Assembly (NCBI GenBank): GCA_003557825.1
Contig: PWNM01000052.1
Coordinates: forward strand, 1 to 6,482
DNA from: Candidatus Hydrogenedentota bacterium
Lineage (GTDB): Bacteria; Hydrogenedentota; Hydrogenedentia; Hydrogenedentales; SLHB01
Direction: 5' to 3'
Length of the DNA: 6,482 bases
Shown: positions 6,221-6,482 of the stretch, in pieces
How positions within the stretch are numbered: the stretch's first letter is position 1
Layout: each line of letters opens with the position of its first letter
Position numbers and translations under genes: made by a program
Notes under the pieces: generated by a model
What the model was told of the DNA's origin: nothing
The model's input: only the letters and a program-made list of their open reading frames with translations
Database searches by the model: none

Positions 6221-6482
6221 ATGATAGGTTTAATTGGAGCATTGGCGATTATGTGGGGAACGGCCATGTCTTTGAGTTTGGACGCTGCGGATTTCGGCGT
6301 CATAGGTGATGGAGAGACGGACGATACCGATGCCATTCAGCAGGCGTTGAACGCGGCAGGCGAGACGCCCGGCGCCTCGGTCATGCTTGAGACCAAGACC
6401 TATCGAATTGACGGTACGATAGAGATCCCAGCCAACACAACCCTGCAGGGGACCTACCTCGGTCCCGCAAACCGAGCAGGAA
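6221..6482 (+). CDS. N-terminal fragment of a probable exported pectate-lyase-superfamily (right-handed beta-helix) protein
   Basis: Only the first 87 codons are in the window; the frame is still open at the right edge. After a hydrophobic stretch (residues 2-20) comes DFGVIGDGETDDTDAIQQAL (24-43). This is the hallmark start of the pectate lyase superfamily domain found in polygalacturonase-like, GH55-like and phage tailspike beta-helices. TYRIDGTIEIPANTTLQG (60-77) follows as the first coils. The hydrophobic start suggests export, with possible cleavage after S17 (A-M-S) or near A22-A23, but there is no Lys or Arg in the n-region, which is unusual. The catalytic part is not visible, so substrate and even enzymatic activity are undetermined. 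It follows lpd by 44 bases on the same strand; readthrough is possible, but no functional link is evident. Confidence 0.8.
   Translation, partial: MIGLIGALAIMWGTAMSLSLDAADFGVIGDGETDDTDAIQQALNAAGETPGASVMLETKTYRIDGTIEIPANTTLQGTYLGPANRAG

Noticed and set aside
6103..6309. Short plus-strand frame overlapping the end of lpd and the start of the beta-helix gene
   Set aside because: Out of frame with both; its internal ATG at 6205 overlaps the ribosome binding site of the real gene at 6221.
1..6482. The idea that the window hides a novel defence, mobile or RNA-based system
   Set aside because: Almost the whole window is accounted for by recognisable metabolic genes with intact motifs; no repeats, integrases, toxins or structured RNAs were seen in the short gaps.

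Overview
The window is an ordinary central-metabolism locus from a Gram-negative-type bacterium, flanked on both sides by fragments of carbohydrate-degradation genes. GC content is moderate. A GH4 glycosidase and a pectate-lyase-fold protein beside a complete 2-oxoglutarate dehydrogenase set suggest a polysaccharide-using, respiring bacterium of the kind found in the PVC group, Hydrogenedentota or similar lineages. That placement is a guess from gene content and protein flavour; no phylogenetic marker is present.

Layout. At the left edge (1-377, + strand) is the C-terminal part of a glycoside hydrolase family 4 protein. It converges on a two-gene minus-strand unit, sucA (4568-1785) then sucB (1700-438), encoding the E1 and E2 subunits of 2-oxoglutarate dehydrogenase. 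A hairpin followed by a short T run lies just past sucB, as expected of a terminator. A 204-bp divergent intergenic region (4569-4772) separates sucA from lpd (4773-6176, + strand), which encodes the E3 dihydrolipoyl dehydrogenase. This region carries two perfect 7-bp-arm inverted repeats and a plausible -10 box for sucA. After lpd comes a GC-rich hairpin, then the first 87 codons of a probable exported right-handed beta-helix (pectate lyase superfamily) protein that runs off the right edge.

How the genes work together. SucA decarboxylates 2-oxoglutarate with thiamine diphosphate and passes the succinyl group to the lipoyl arm of SucB. SucB transfers it to CoA, and Lpd reoxidises the dihydrolipoyl arm with FAD and NAD+. 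All three subunits of one complex are encoded here, with E3 on the opposite strand. This could allow shared control from the central region while leaving Lpd available to other complexes. The succinyl-CoA synthetase genes (sucCD), often linked elsewhere, are absent from this window.

I found no evidence of an undescribed system. The observations most worth a second look are the two inverted repeats between sucA and lpd, and a roughly six-residue insertion in the FAD-proximal loop of Lpd. No RNA genes, mobile elements or CRISPR arrays were seen, and no gene-free stretch exceeds 300 bases.
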